A DNA stretch of 64,000 bases. Origin: Vishniacozyma victoriae (taxonomy: Eukaryota; Basidiomycota; Tremellomycetes; Tremellales; Bulleribasidiaceae). The position numbers were made by a program, and so were the translations under genes. Position 1 is the stretch's first letter. Every line of letters starts with the position of its first letter. Under the pieces are notes generated by a model, which saw only the letters and a list, made by a program, of their open reading frames with translations, made no database searches and was not told the origin of the DNA. The stretch lies in assembly GCA_017654735.1 (NCBI GenBank), contig JADPYG010000088.1, positions 3,968,001 to 4,032,000 of the forward strand, written 5' to 3'. Below are positions 10,691 to 21,004 of the stretch, one piece after another.

Positions 10691-12827
10691 ATGTCGGACG
10701 TCACTTCCCCTACCGAGGCTCAGACCGCCACTCCCCAGACCCCTTCCACTGGTGGTCAGACCGCTTCCGGCCAGGCTCCTACTCAACCCACCTCTACCAC
10801 TGGTCCCGCCGCCACTGCTGGATCTGGTGCTTCCCTCTATGTCGGTGAACTCGACAACACCGTCACCGAGGCCATGTTGTTCGAGATCTTCAACATGGTT
10901 GGTCCCGTTGCCTCGTAAGTCGCGTTTCACATTATTATCAGCACACACTAATGAAACAGCATCCGAGTCTGCCGAGACGCCGTCACCCGACGATCCCTCG
11001 GATACGCCTACGTCAACTACATGAACTCTCCTGATGGAGAAAAGGCCCTCGAGCATCTCAACTACTCTTTGATCAAGAACAAGCCCTGCCGAATCATGTG
11101 GTCTCAACGAGACCCTGCTCTGCGAAAGACTGGTCAAGGAAACATCTTCATCAAGAACCTTGACGAATCTATCGACAACAAGGCTCTCCACGACACCTTT
11201 GCCGCTTTCGGTGAGATCCTCTCGTGCAAAGTCGGTCTCGACGAGACTGGCAAATCCCGAGGATTCGCCTTTGTCCACTACGCCACTGGAGAAGCTGCCA
11301 CTGCCGCCATCAAGGCTGTCAACGGCATGTTGCTCAATGACAAAAAGGTCTATGTCGGACATCACGTCGGAAAGAAGGAGCGACAATCAAAGGTCGAAGA
11401 GCAAAAGGCTCAGTTCACCAACCTTTTCATCAAGAACATTGATGTCGAGACTACCGAGCAGGAATTCGACGACCTCGTCAAGCCTTTCGGAGAGACCGTC
11501 TCGGTCGCTCTCGGCAAGGATGAAGATGGCAAGACCAAGGGGTAGGTCTCTCTCAGCTCACGTTGAATCTTACTGATATACAGTTTCGGATTCGTCAACT
11601 ATGTCGACCACGAGTCCGCCACCAAGGCCGTTGACGAGTTGAACGAGAAGGAGTTCAAGGGTCAGAAGCTTTACGCCGGTCGAGCCCAGAAGCGAACTGA
11701 GCGAGACGATGAGCTCAAGAAGGGTCACGAGGAGCGACGATCCGAGCAAGAGGCCAAGTCTGCCGGTGTCAACCTCTACATCAAGAACCTCGACGACGAG
11801 TGGGACGACGAGCGACTCCGAGCCGAATTCGACCCATTCGGAACAATCACTAGCTGCCGAGTCATGAAGGACGACAAGGGTGCTTCCAAGAACTTTGGTT
11901 TCGTCTGCTACTCTTCCCCCGACGAGGCTACCAAGGCTGTTTCCGAGATGAACGGCAAGATGATTGGCACCAAGCCCTTGTACGTCGCCCTCGCCCAGCG
12001 AAAGGATATCCGACGACAAGCTCTCGAGTCTCAAATGTCTCAGCGACAGAACCGAGGTGGTTACCCAGGTGGACCCATGGGTCCCGGCTACATGGGTCAA
12101 CCCGTCTACGGCTACCCACCCATGCCCGGATACGGTCAGCCCAACATGATGCCCATGCGAGGTGCCCCCATGATGGGATACCCCGGTGGACCCCAGATGA
12201 TGCAGAACCGACCCCGATACGCTCCCAACGGTCAACCCGGTATGCCCCCCATGCCATACGGTATGCCCCCCGCTGGACCTTACGGTGGAATGCCCCCAAA
12301 CTACCCCCGACCTGGAGCTCGACCCCCTACCGGACCTGGATCCCAGCGAGCCAACGGTGGACCCTCTCCCGTCGGTGTTCCCCAGGGACTTCCCGCCAAC
12401 GGACCCCGAGGATCCCAGATGCCCGTCCGACCCCAGTACGAGACTCCTGCTCCTCAGCAGGCTCCTCGACTCTCTGCCCAATCTTTGGCCCGAGCCGGTC
12501 CCGTCGAGCAGAAGCAGATGCTCGGTGAAGCTCTTTACCCTTTGATCCACGAGTAAGTCTTGTCGAATTTCTTTGATTATGTAGCTAACGACTAGGACCC
12601 AGGGTGAGCTCGCCGGAAAGATCACTGGTATGCTCCTCGAGATGGACAACTCTGAGCTTCTCCACCTCATTGAGCACCAGCCATCCCTCAACGAAAAGGT
12701 TGACGAGGCTCTCCGAGTTCTCCAGGATTGGGGAACTGACGGTGCTGCCGCTCCTGCTTCCGGTGAGGAGGCTGCTGCCCCCGCTGCCGCCGAGGCTCCC
12801 AAGGAGGAGGTCAAGGAGGAGAAGTAG
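10691..12827 (+). CDS. PAB1: Polyadenylate-binding protein Pab1
   Basis: Binds poly(A) tails and links them to translation initiation and deadenylation. Exons 10691-10914, 10960-11541, 11584-12552 and 12596-12827 total 668 residues. Four RRMs are visible: [60 protein letters not shown]; and [20 protein letters not shown]. Each has its RNP1 (for example [18 protein letters not shown]). A Pro/Met/Gly linker follows (about residues 440-570), then an MLLE domain ([28 protein letters not shown]) for PAM2 partners and an acidic Glu/Lys/Ala tail. Codon use is strongly biased (CGA, GTC, ACC, AAG), unlike many neighbours, as expected for a highly expressed gene. Confidence 0.98.
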
Positions 12828-13166
12828 ACTAGTTTCTATCATTTCTGCGAGACCCCCTCTCCCCTCTCTCTTTCGTCTACGTTAGCGTAGGTCGTGGTAC
12901 TTAGTCTGTGGGTTGGCTATGTATGTTCTCCGTCGAAAATGTTGCAGTCCAGCTTTGGTCCTCTCAGTGCACTGAGAGATTTTCCTCATTGAACCTACAT
13001 TGAGACTCATGTCAATATCCCGAATCTGGCCAGCCGGCGTACCGGGTCCAAGTTAGGCCTTGTCCGAGTGAGAGATGACGTTATCCCCACTTTCGCTCAC
13101 CTCCAGACAAATCAGTCGAAGTGCTATTCTCTTATTTCATCGTCCTACATCAGCTGCACAACCACT
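12828..13166. other. Intergenic: PAB1 terminator and hydrolase promoter
   Basis: Tandem plus-strand genes. The segment begins with a CT-rich 3' flank (12840-12875) and ends with the 5' flank of the hydrolase gene. No other structure is evident. Confidence 0.5.
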
Positions 13167-14230
13167 ATGTCTGACCGTACGTCTACAGCCAGCCAGATTA
13201 TGGTACTGATATCCATCAGAGACTGAATGCTGCCCTCCCCAGTCGACTTCTGACGCTTCGAAGCCGAACGTACCCCACCCCGTCTCTGTCCCTAGCGGAT
13301 ACAAAGCTAAAGGCACCATCGATTCCCGAGGCGGTTTCGATAAAGTTTATACTGTATGTATCCACAGTGTTCCGCGCTGATGGATAGGTAGGGGGCGATA
13401 GTAAGCATGCTATAGTGGTAGTCTATGATATTTTTGGGTTCTGGTAAGCTTCAAGTCTCCATTTTTGGCCTGAGCTGAAGAGCAGGGACACTACTTTCCA
13501 AGTTAGCTATCCGGTATCATAAAGATGAGCTAGCTGATAGTAGGGACTCGATACCCTCTCAGCCCACCTCGAGAGCAATTCCCCAACCAAGATCTTCATG
13601 CCAGATGTATTCCGCGGAAAAGCCTTCCCAAAAGACAAGGACGGGAATAAGGAAGAACTAGGTAAATTCTTCCAGGGAACGTATGTCTTTGCTTTCACAT
13701 CTTGAGAGTGATACTGAGATGTAGGGCAAAGATCACGGATCGACAACCTGAGATTGTTGAGTTTGCCAAGGGCTTGAAGAAGGATGGTTATGAGAAGGTA
13801 TCTATCCTTGGATACTGTTGGGGTACGTCTTTGCCCTGAGGGTGGGACTGATCGTAGGTGGAAAAGTCACTCTAATCTCCCTTGCAGAATCGGGACCATT
13901 CAACGCAGGAGCAATAGTCCACCCAGCAATGATCGCATCCGAAGATGGAGCAAACTTGAAAGTCCCACTAGGTTTCTTCCCAAGTATCGATGAACCTAAA
14001 GAAGTGATCCAGGAAATAAAGGTGGCTATGGATAAGAAAGATTGGAGTGAGAAGAACGATTATCATTATTATGATACTGTGTACGTTTCTCACATATAAC
14101 AGGGAGATGGCTGATGAGAAGACACCATGGGTGGGCCGCTGCTAGAGCTGATTTGGGGAATGAGGAGAATTTGAAACAGTTTGAGGATGTTTATAAACGA
14201 CTTGCTGGATTCTTTGCGAAGAACTTCTAG
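13167..14230 (+). CDS. Dienelactone hydrolase family protein (AIM2-like)
   Basis: Alpha/beta hydrolase; substrate unknown, cytosolic by lack of a signal. The first exon is 10 nt (ATGTCTGACC at 13167-13176); further short exons join with consistent phases. Visible blocks: TECCPPQSTSDASKPNVPHP; AIVVVYDIFGFWDTTFQGLD; IFMPDVFRGKAFPKDKDGNK; nucleophile elbow SILGYCWGGKVTLISL with catalytic Cys; GAIVHPAMI; a region with the Asp-bearing loop (PLGFFPSIDEPKEV); and the catalytic His in HHGWAAARADL. The end is AKNF then TAG at 14228-14230. Cys in G-x-C-x-G, the later His and the length (about 260 residues) match the dienelactone hydrolase family, which in fungi includes yeast Aim2. The physiological role is not established. 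Confidence 0.88.
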
Positions 14231-15198
14231 AGGTAAAGAATGAAGTTACATACCAAAGTAGTCGATACTGGCCATCAATTGTCATGGACGTAGTGCGTAA
14301 ACGAATCTGTTACATGATGAGACTACCAATGTCGTATATAAGTGACTTTCTTATCTGATTGACTGCAGACCCTCCAATCCTCATGAAATCGACGACCACG
14401 TTACCAGTACCCTCTCGCGTGCCTCGACCTAAATCGGGTAGTATAATTCTCTCTCCTATCCCACATCCCGCTCCTCCCCTTTCCCCAATGTCCATGAGTC
14501 AACCAAGACCCAGGATTCCTTCGTCCACTAATCATCAGCTCACTTCGTCTCGCTAAGCAGAAAGCGGACTGACGGATAATAACAATTCCTTCCTGTATCT
14601 GATGTTTCAGCTCAATGGCAAGATGATGAGAATGGAAAACCTACGAAGACGAGCAAAATAATGACAATTCCAACAGACTACATTATGATCCGATCGAAGG
14701 GGGAATATTGGGATTCCGCAGAAGTGTGCCGTCCGACGGAGTTTAGATCCTTGAAGCATTGAGTCTCGGCAGTTTGGGCAGAATCCTGCCGGGGCGTGGA
14801 ACGGGCGGGTCTGCTGTTAGGTCACGAGATTCAGTAGCTTCAGATGTCCTCACTGAATAGTATATGCCGACTGCAAATCAGTTTCGCGGTTCGGAAGTCA
14901 CAGTCGTACTCACCCATCCCGATCCTGTATTGTGTAGCAAATGCGAGATATAGCGAGAACAGGGAGTGTGATACTAGGCTTTTGTTCTCTCACTGAGGCT
15001 CCACTCCCCAACTCCTTGATCTTCTGATCGTCATGCTGCCGATCCTTTCACTCGAGACTTGTCTTGTCCTTTGTTCTTGATACTGAAAGGAGGTCCTGCA
15101 ATAGCGTCTGAGCCAATGAGACTGGTATCTTCCACATCAATCAACCGTCAAGAGCTCAAATCAATCTATTGTCTTTAATCTGGACCAAGCAAGCAACA
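14231..15198. other. Intergenic, with possible short spliced ORF
   Basis: Nearly 1 kb between two plus-strand genes. A possible two-exon ORF of about 66 codons lies at 14285-14556 (ATG GAC GTA GTG C, donor GTAAAC, acceptor ACTGCAG). It is Pro/Ser-rich (PPILMKSTTTLPVPSRVPRP) and I could not confirm it. Around 14609-14760 another open stretch starts after an acceptor-like TTTCAG (frame SAQWQDDENGKPTKTSKI). Either could be part of an unannotated small gene. The rest looks like promoter DNA. Confidence 0.35.
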
Positions 15199-15851
15199 AT
15201 GTCCAGTGAGTGTACATCAACGACCCAGCTCTAGGTCTAGACTGCTACTGATCAATAAAGAGGGAGTCATAAAGACGGCTGACACTGTAGACAAACAACC
15301 CCAAACCCTTCAACATGAATTCAAGCTCTCCCCGCTCCGAGCGCACTTTCAGAAATCCCCAAACCCACCCGGAGCAAACAAACTGATCGATCTCCCACTG
15401 AACGATTTCCTCGATACAGAGGATGAATTCAATGTCGTCGCTGCTGCTCTATGGACCCTTTGTGTGAGGTATGATCAACTCGAGGAGGGAAATAAGCCAA
15501 AGACTAGGACTAAATTGAGAGAGGTGCGTGATTGGTTTGTAATCGGACAGGTGGGCTGATGAGTAGTGGATTCTGTCGGAAAAGGATGAAGCTTATTTGA
15601 AGTTGACTCATAAGATCGAACCTCCTTTCCGTGAGTTCATTCGCTTTCGGAAGGTTGTGAGAGCAGAGCAAGGCTGATCAGAAGCCGGAACGACCTTTTT
15701 CCAGATGGAGCAAGACGTCCTGCTTCTCACTGATGAGTTGCTCGCCCCCACTCTCCCAGCTGAGAACAAGGAGGGAGAAGATGACAAGGCGGCGGAGAAG
15801 GAGAAGGAGAAGGAGAAGGAGAAGGAGAAGGAGAAGGAGAAGAAGGCTTGA
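15199..15851 (+). CDS. Orphan acidic/basic-tailed protein, function unknown
   Basis: A 7-nt first exon (ATGTCCA) precedes a GTGAGT intron. The spliced product starts MSNKQPQTLQHEFKLSPLRA, with middle blocks LIDLPLNDFLDTEDEFNVVA and ALWTLCVRYDQLEE. It continues WILSEKDEAYLKLTHKIEPP and TTFFQMEQDVLLLTDELLAP. It ends in a run of alternating Glu-Lys (KAAEKEKEK and onward) encoded by a GAGAAG microsatellite, then KKA and TGA at 15849-15851. The predicted body is soluble and helical, with no signal peptide or membrane segment, about 170 residues in all. I do not recognise the family. Four exons with matching phases and consensus splice sites make the gene credible. Confidence 0.65.
15788..15845 (+). 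repeat. GAGAAG hexanucleotide microsatellite
   Basis: About eight to nine copies of the hexamer GGAGAA/GAGAAG inside the last exon of the orphan gene, coding alternating Glu and Lys. The unit is a multiple of three, so copy-number change would keep the frame. Confidence 0.85.
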
Positions 15852-15983
15852 CCTGCGCGCTCGGGTCTTTGTGATTGATGGGCGCGGAGTCAGTGTGTCA
15901 GTAGGATGTGATAAGCGAGAGATGAGGAGAATGACAACAATGAATACATTTTGCTACTGTTGAAGCTATGCGAGAGACGTATG

Positions 15984-16714
15984 CTATTTCGGAGGCGGGT
16001 TCGCAGTAAGACCAGGACCAGTATCAGATGTCCAATCTACCCATCAGCTCTTTGTGTCTTTGGCATTGAAGTAGATGACTTACATCCCCTGCCAATGACT
16101 TGCCCACCTGCTAGAACCCAATCGAAACCTTTCTTCCCTACTCCGGCATTACTTTTGAAACGATCTATGCTTGCTTGTTCTACTTTTCTAGCGACGAATG
16201 CAGTTGGGAATCCGGAAACGATGGTTGCTTTTTGTTGGAAAAGGGTCTGGTTTTCTGAATGCGGTTTATAAGTGATGAGCTCTAGGCAAGATCTGTCATA
16301 AGTCATCGTGACACAAAAGGGAGAGAGAGGACCTACACGTATTGAGCAAGTGATAGATTAATTGACATGGATGTTGATGTCGGTAACGTCTTGTCCTCTC
16401 CTGTACCAGGTGGATTTATGAATACAATCTCCCTAACATATGCCATTGGCGGTAATGAAAACAACTTTGTAATCCACTTGGGGGCACCTTGTTGAACTCC
16501 TATTATCCTCTCACTCCTTATGATCCCAGTTTCAGGATCAACATGACGCGACAAGGTATCGACAGTGTGGACATGCGTAGCGAATGGATTTGGGTATTTC
16601 CGATGTAGATGATTCAATGTATGTGATACAGGCGCACTATCGTCAGCTCATATCTCACTATGCACACATAGAGAGAGCTTACTCGTATATAAGATCCGTT
16701 TGGAATATCTTCAT
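15984..16714 (-). CDS. PRELI/MSF1-domain lipid-transfer protein (UPS family)
   Basis: Intermembrane-space protein that carries phosphatidic acid or phosphatidylserine between mitochondrial membranes with Mdm35, by family. Exons 16714-16683, 16636-16337, 16292-16084 and 16036-15984 total 197 residues in consistent phase. The start is MKIFQTDLIYDAPVSHTLNH, the canonical PRELI N-terminus. HRKYPNPFATHVHTVDTLSR follows, then RIIGVQQGAPKWITKLF, YVREIVFINP and the helix VARKVEQASIDRFKSNAGVG before a short C-terminus. The whole protein is essentially one PRELI domain. Length and the QQGAPKWI block do not separate Ups1 from Ups2/3, so no symbol is given. Divergent from the GMF gene. Confidence 0.9.
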
Positions 16715-17046
16715 TGCAATCACAAATTAACGTAGGGTCCGAGAGTACTATAGGGGAATGAATAGAATTACGAGTAAACAGCGAAAGACGATAGCATAAG
16801 GGGTCTCTATAATGCTGTCGTCCGAGGGGTATATTCGTGAGTCGTGTCGTGTTTGTATAAGCAGAGCAAGCAAGCAAAGAGCAGTAAATAAAGAGACAGT
16901 CAAACAGGTTTCAAGGTGTATTCATTTCCAAGCACGCGCAGGCTGAGGGAGTACTACTTTCTCACGGTAACATTGAATGTGCACAGACCAAGTGACGTCG
17001 TCAAGACCCCTCGACAGTCATTCATATCAGATAAGAACATACAACA
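16715..17046. promoter_or_regulatory. Shared UPS/GMF divergent promoter
   Basis: 332 bp between the two start codons, containing both upstream regions. No specific element recognised. Confidence 0.45.
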
Positions 17047-17727
17047 ATGGTAAGCCCACACGAAGATGAGGGAGCTGAGGAAAAGTCAAACGCAACAGTA
17101 GATATCCCAGCAGACGTCAAAGATGCGCTCAAGAAGTTCCGATTCAAGAAGAGTACTTCCAACTCGGCGATCTCCGGTATGTACCCCGACCTATGTGTAT
17201 GACAGGGCTGATGGGCAGTAAAGATTGTCAAGGCGAAGTTGGTCATGCAGATTGATGAGAATCTAGATGATATGTCAATAGAGGAGATTGCTGAGGGTAT
17301 GACCTTCTCTATGCGATATGGAGGAGACTAACAGGTAGAACTACCGGAGAATGCACCTCGATACGTCGTTCTCTCTTACGAAATGGTGAGCCATACAATC
17401 ATATAAGGGTTAATACACGGAGCTGATGACAGAAACACCCCGATGGACGTATCTCAAATCCCCTCATCCTGATCAATTGGTAGATCCACCCCTCCCTCAT
17501 CCTCGGCTGCAGCCACTGATCATCAGGGCCCCAAGTTCATCACCCACAGACCTCATGACACTCCACGCATCGATGTTGAGTAATTTCCAGCAAGTCGTAG
17601 AGGTCTCCAAGGTACGTAAACTTTTTCAGTGAGCAAAAGAGGAACTGACAAACAGGTATTAGAAGTGAGAGATGGACAGGAGGGATTGACTACGAAGGCG
17701 GTTCATGATAGGTTGCTACAGTATTAG
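17047..17727 (+). CDS. Glia maturation factor homologue (ADF-H domain; Aim7/Gmf1)
   Basis: Binds the Arp2/3 complex and promotes debranching of actin networks, by family. Spliced product: short acidic N-terminus, VDIPADVKDALKKFRFKKST, then SNSAIS joining VKIVKAKLVMQIDENLDDM and SIEEIAEELPENAPRYVVLS. YEMKHPDGRIS, QGPKFITHRPHDTPRIDVE and VLEVRDGQEGLTTKAVHDRL follow before QY and TAG at 17725-17727. This covers the ADF-homology fold from first to last helix at the usual GMF length (about 150 residues). The ATG is directly followed by GTAAGC, so a 30-nt in-frame first intron is conceivable; reading through simply adds ten acidic residues. The EELPE-PR-VV-SY block is diagnostic for GMF versus cofilin. 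Confidence 0.9.
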
Positions 17728-17820
17728 TTGTATTTCTTGCCATGCATGCAATTCTCGTCACCCGAAAAGACCCGTCCAAACCACATACACGAAAACTCTG
17801 CTCAGCTGACTGATATGTTC

Positions 17821-17893
17821 GCTGGATGTGCGAACGCTGGATGTGCGAACGCTGGATGTGCGAACGCTGGATGTGCGAACGCTGGATGTGCGA
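17821..17893 (+). repeat. 15-bp tandem repeat, about 4.9 copies
   Basis: Perfect head-to-tail copies of GCTGGATGTGCGAAC start at 17821, 17836, 17851, 17866 and 17881 (the last 13 bp only). It lies 3' of the GMF gene and upstream of the tRNA-Tyr, outside any supported gene. Confidence 0.95.
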
Positions 17894-18100
17894 TACAATG
17901 CCCAAAGTCTCGACCGAAGATGTCTTATGGGTCAGGAAAGGGCAAGAGGGATTCTCCACTTGGACTGCACATGAGGGATCAAAGTTTTGAGCACTTGGAC
18001 CGACTCATGCACGTCACAAAGCACGACAGGTCAGACAAGTGAGCGATAGGTCGCGTAAACTACCCAGGGAGGGGCAAGGGCAAAAGGATGCAAAAATGAA

Positions 18101-18187
18101 TCTCCTGACTGTGATTCGAACACAGGACCGATCGATGATAAAGTAACCTATTACAGTCGATTGCGCTACCAACTGCGCCATCAAGAG
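18101..18187 (-). tRNA. tRNA-Tyr(GTA) with 14-nt intron
   Basis: Cloverleaf read on the minus strand from 18187. Acceptor CTCTTGA pairs fully (one G-U) with TCAGGAG; then TG; D-arm GCGC-AGTTGGTA-GCGC; anticodon stem ATCGA/TCGAT; and T-arm CTGTG-TTCGAAT-CACAG. The discriminator is A at 18101. The loop CTGTAA carries anticodon GTA at 18154-18152. A 14-nt intron (18150-18137) sits one base 3' of the anticodon, the standard place for nuclear tRNA introns. The C1-G72 pair is the eukaryotic tyrosine identity pair. B-box-like GGTTCGA is present as TGTTCGAATC. Confidence 0.95.
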
Positions 18188-18642
18188 AAGGCTTGATGTT
18201 TGAGCTGGTTTGCAGCAGATATGAACGTCACAGTTCAAGGAAGGTGCATACCATAACGCTCATCCTATTACCCTCGTTTTCCACGCGATGGGCAAGGAGC
18301 TTGCCGATGCATGATGCTCACCTCTTGAGGGCTTGTATGCCATCAAGCCTAGCTCGTCCCACACATCTCGCTCCAGCCTGGGAAGCCTTCAATGTATGTC
18401 ATTACAGAGAACCATGTACCACCCAGTACGGAAAAGATTGCGAAGAGAGAAGAAAACGCTGGCCGCGCCGATATCATCGGACATAAGATACAAGCGAAAT
18501 ACTGTGTGCCACAAGTAGAAGATCGTTCCCGCGCACCAAGTATATCGCCGTATATCCGGTAGATGTCTGTTCCTGTCTTTGTGGCTGCCAAAGTAGAGTG
18601 TCCAGAACAGCAAGCATAGACGTTCTCATCCGCCAATCCATC
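18188..18642. other. Intergenic: tRNA-Tyr upstream region and eS7 promoter
   Basis: The upstream flanks of the tRNA (minus) and of the ribosomal protein gene (plus) share this stretch. Only short ORFs without features are present. Confidence 0.5.
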
Positions 18643-19622
18643 ATGTCGTTCCAGAGCAAGATCAACAGGTCCGCCAACGCACCCAAAACCGCACCATCGG
18701 AGATTGAGCAGACTATCGCTCAGGCCCTCATCGACCTCGAGCAGAATGTCCCAGAGCTCAAGTCTGAGCTAAGGCAGCTCCAAATCTCTTCCGCAAAGGA
18801 GGTTGACGGAAAGGGTGGAAAGAAGGCTGTTGTTATCTTTGTTCCTGTTCCCCAGGTCAAGGCTTTCCACACTGTTCAGCAGAGGTGAGTTAATTGTTGC
18901 TTTCAAAGTGATACATGTCGATCACCCCCGTCAAGATTCTTGATTTCCTTCGGGAACAGGTCTTGGTGGGTGGTTGATGGCATGTTGATCGGCGAGAAGA
19001 GGTTGACGGAGGGACTTTTTAGGCCTTCCTCCCTCTTCTTGTGCGATTGTCGTGGTCGTGAGGAATTACGCTGACATATATCTCCCTTTCCTAAAATCCA
19101 CGCTCCATTCACTATATCGTCGTAATGCTCGTCCATCACACCAACATCCACTCTATACCCATTCCTTCAACATGACAGGCTCACCCGAGAGCTCGAGAAG
19201 AAGCTTTCCGACAAATACATCATCTTCCTCTCCCAGCGACGTGTCCTCCCCAAACCCAAGCGAAACTCTGCTACCGCCAACAAGCAGCAGCGACCTCGTT
19301 CCCGAACCCTCACTGCCGTCCACGAGAAGATCCTCGACGAGATGGTATGGCCTTCCGAGATCATCGGAAAGAGGACAAGGGTTGCACAGGACGGTGGAAA
19401 GCTCATCCGAGTGTATGTCTCTGCTCTCTTGGTTCATAGTGCTATACTGATAAACAGCTTCCTCGACCCCAAAGACCAAAACTTGCTTGAGTACAAGCTC
19501 GACACCTTCTCTTCCGTCTACCGAAACCTCGCCGGTAAGGACGTCCACTTCGAGTAAGTCTTTGAAATCTCTAGTTGGTCTCAGATCTGACAACCAGGTT
19601 CCCCGTTTCTGCTTCCGAGTAG
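18643..19622 (+). CDS. RPS7: 40S ribosomal protein eS7
   Basis: Small-subunit ribosomal protein. Exons 18643-18884, 19179-19412, 19458-19553 and 19598-19622 total 198 residues. Family blocks: [128 protein letters not shown]; and FPVSASE at the end. Length and ends match eS7. The first intron is 294 nt, about six times the local norm (see findings). The spliced tail exon is only 25 nt. Confidence 0.97.
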
Positions 19623-19785
19623 ACGACACCCGTGTATGCATTGATCACGCACTATTGTAACACTCCTTGACCCCTGCGTCTCCTTTGACCCATCCTTTCA
19701 TGCTTTCTCCCTGTTGTGTCTAGACCAGACCTCGTAATGGTCGAGTCTTCATCTCTTACTTACCACAATACATCCATCTATCAAA

Positions 19786-20887
19786 ATGGCAGAAGCAAAG
19801 AAACCAAAGAAGGACAAGAACCTGATTGAGCTAGGACCGATGGAGCAGATCCTTGTTGTCATGGGCATCATGGCATTTGGTAGGGCACGCCCCCGAGACC
19901 ACACCCGTCTTTTATCTGACATCAGGCGCCCATCCCTCTATGCCGTGGTCGATGGCCGGCGGGACCCTGACCTCCATCCCCTTGTTCTCACCAGCTTCAC
20001 TAATGCTCGTCTTCATAGCCTACTTTGGCTTCCATCTACTCAAACGTCAAGAAGGCGAACGAGATCGTCAAAAAGCACTAGCTAAAGCTAAAGCTAAATC
20101 ATCTTCATCTTCCTCTTCCTCATCCGACCCCCGATCCCGATCAGCCATGACCTCTGAACAAATGCGCGCTAGGGGAGGGATGCCCTCTTCATCAATGACA
20201 CCTCGAACTGGTGATCCCAGTCCTAAGCAAGTATCTAAATCAAGCAGAAGTAATCCAGCTTCAAACACATTCAAAGGTAATTACTTTATGACGATGCAAG
20301 GTCCCGGAAGACCTGCTCTTGTTCCTTTCCAATCTGGTCTCAGACCAAAAGAAGGGGAGGAAGCAGGGACAATGTGGTGGGATAATGTCCCTGAGGATGC
20401 AAAGGAATTGATGGCTCCGGCTGTGAATGAGGATACAGCAAGGAAGATGAACAAGATGGCCAATCCTTGGGCTCTTGATGCTCTATCGAAGGACATTGCG
20501 CTCCTCAGGTTGGAGAAGGAGCGAAGGGAAGAGGAAGCGTACGTCTATTCAATGCTAACTTCTGCTCAGGTTTGACCCACAGGCGATTCGAAAAGGTTGG
20601 CAACATCCTGCAGACCCTCCTAGGTCTCTTACTATGTCTAGTCGATATGCGACTTGGTCTCGGTGAGATTTTGATCGACCAGCACAAGCTCATGTAAAGT
20701 TGCCATTATTTTCTTCCTCTGGAGACACTACACCATCCAACATGAGCGAGAGAGCGACACTGTACTGGAAGATAGGGCGAAGGAGATGAAGGAGCTCAAG
20801 CTCAAGCTGAGAGAATGTCAGCAGACGGGTGCGAGCCGAAATGAAACCAATTTCCTGGAGTCGCAGATAAGGGCGCTGGCCGGCTGA
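19786..20887 (+). CDS. Predicted membrane protein with C-terminal coiled coil, function unknown
   Basis: Exons 19786-19879, 19926-20538, 20583-20662 and 20700-20887 total 324 residues. I infer the last intron (GTGAGA to TGTAAAG, 37 nt) because it joins the frame to a convincing membrane segment and coiled coil; without it translation would stop at 20697. Visible: hydrophobic MEQILVVMGIMAFG; second segment SPASLMLVFIAYFGFHLL; a basic and Ser-rich loop (KALAKAKAKSSSS); a conserved-looking central block (TMWWDNVPEDAKELM); a third hydrophobic segment spanning the last splice (LLGLLLCLVDMRLGL then VAIIFFLWRHYTI); and a charged coil (VLEDRAKEMKELKLKLRE). Topology suggests an internal-membrane protein. 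I do not recognise the family. Confidence 0.65.
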
Positions 20888-21004
20888 GAGTGAAAGCGAG
20901 TTTGCGGAGTACATGCATACATGGAGCAGCTTTGCGTCTGCATCTAAAGTTACAGCTTTGGCATTATAGGTCTACAAGACAAGTTTGGTGAGATGACTCT
21001 TGGC

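Noticed and set aside
11570..12814. 414-codon minus-strand ORF opposite PAB1
   Set aside because: Mirror of the biased PAB1 codons (rare stops in that frame), crosses PAB1 introns, low-complexity Ser/Gly/Val/Leu product, no domain.
18193..18518. Short overlapping ORFs between tRNA-Tyr and eS7
   Set aside because: No conserved motif, no splice support, in a promoter region.
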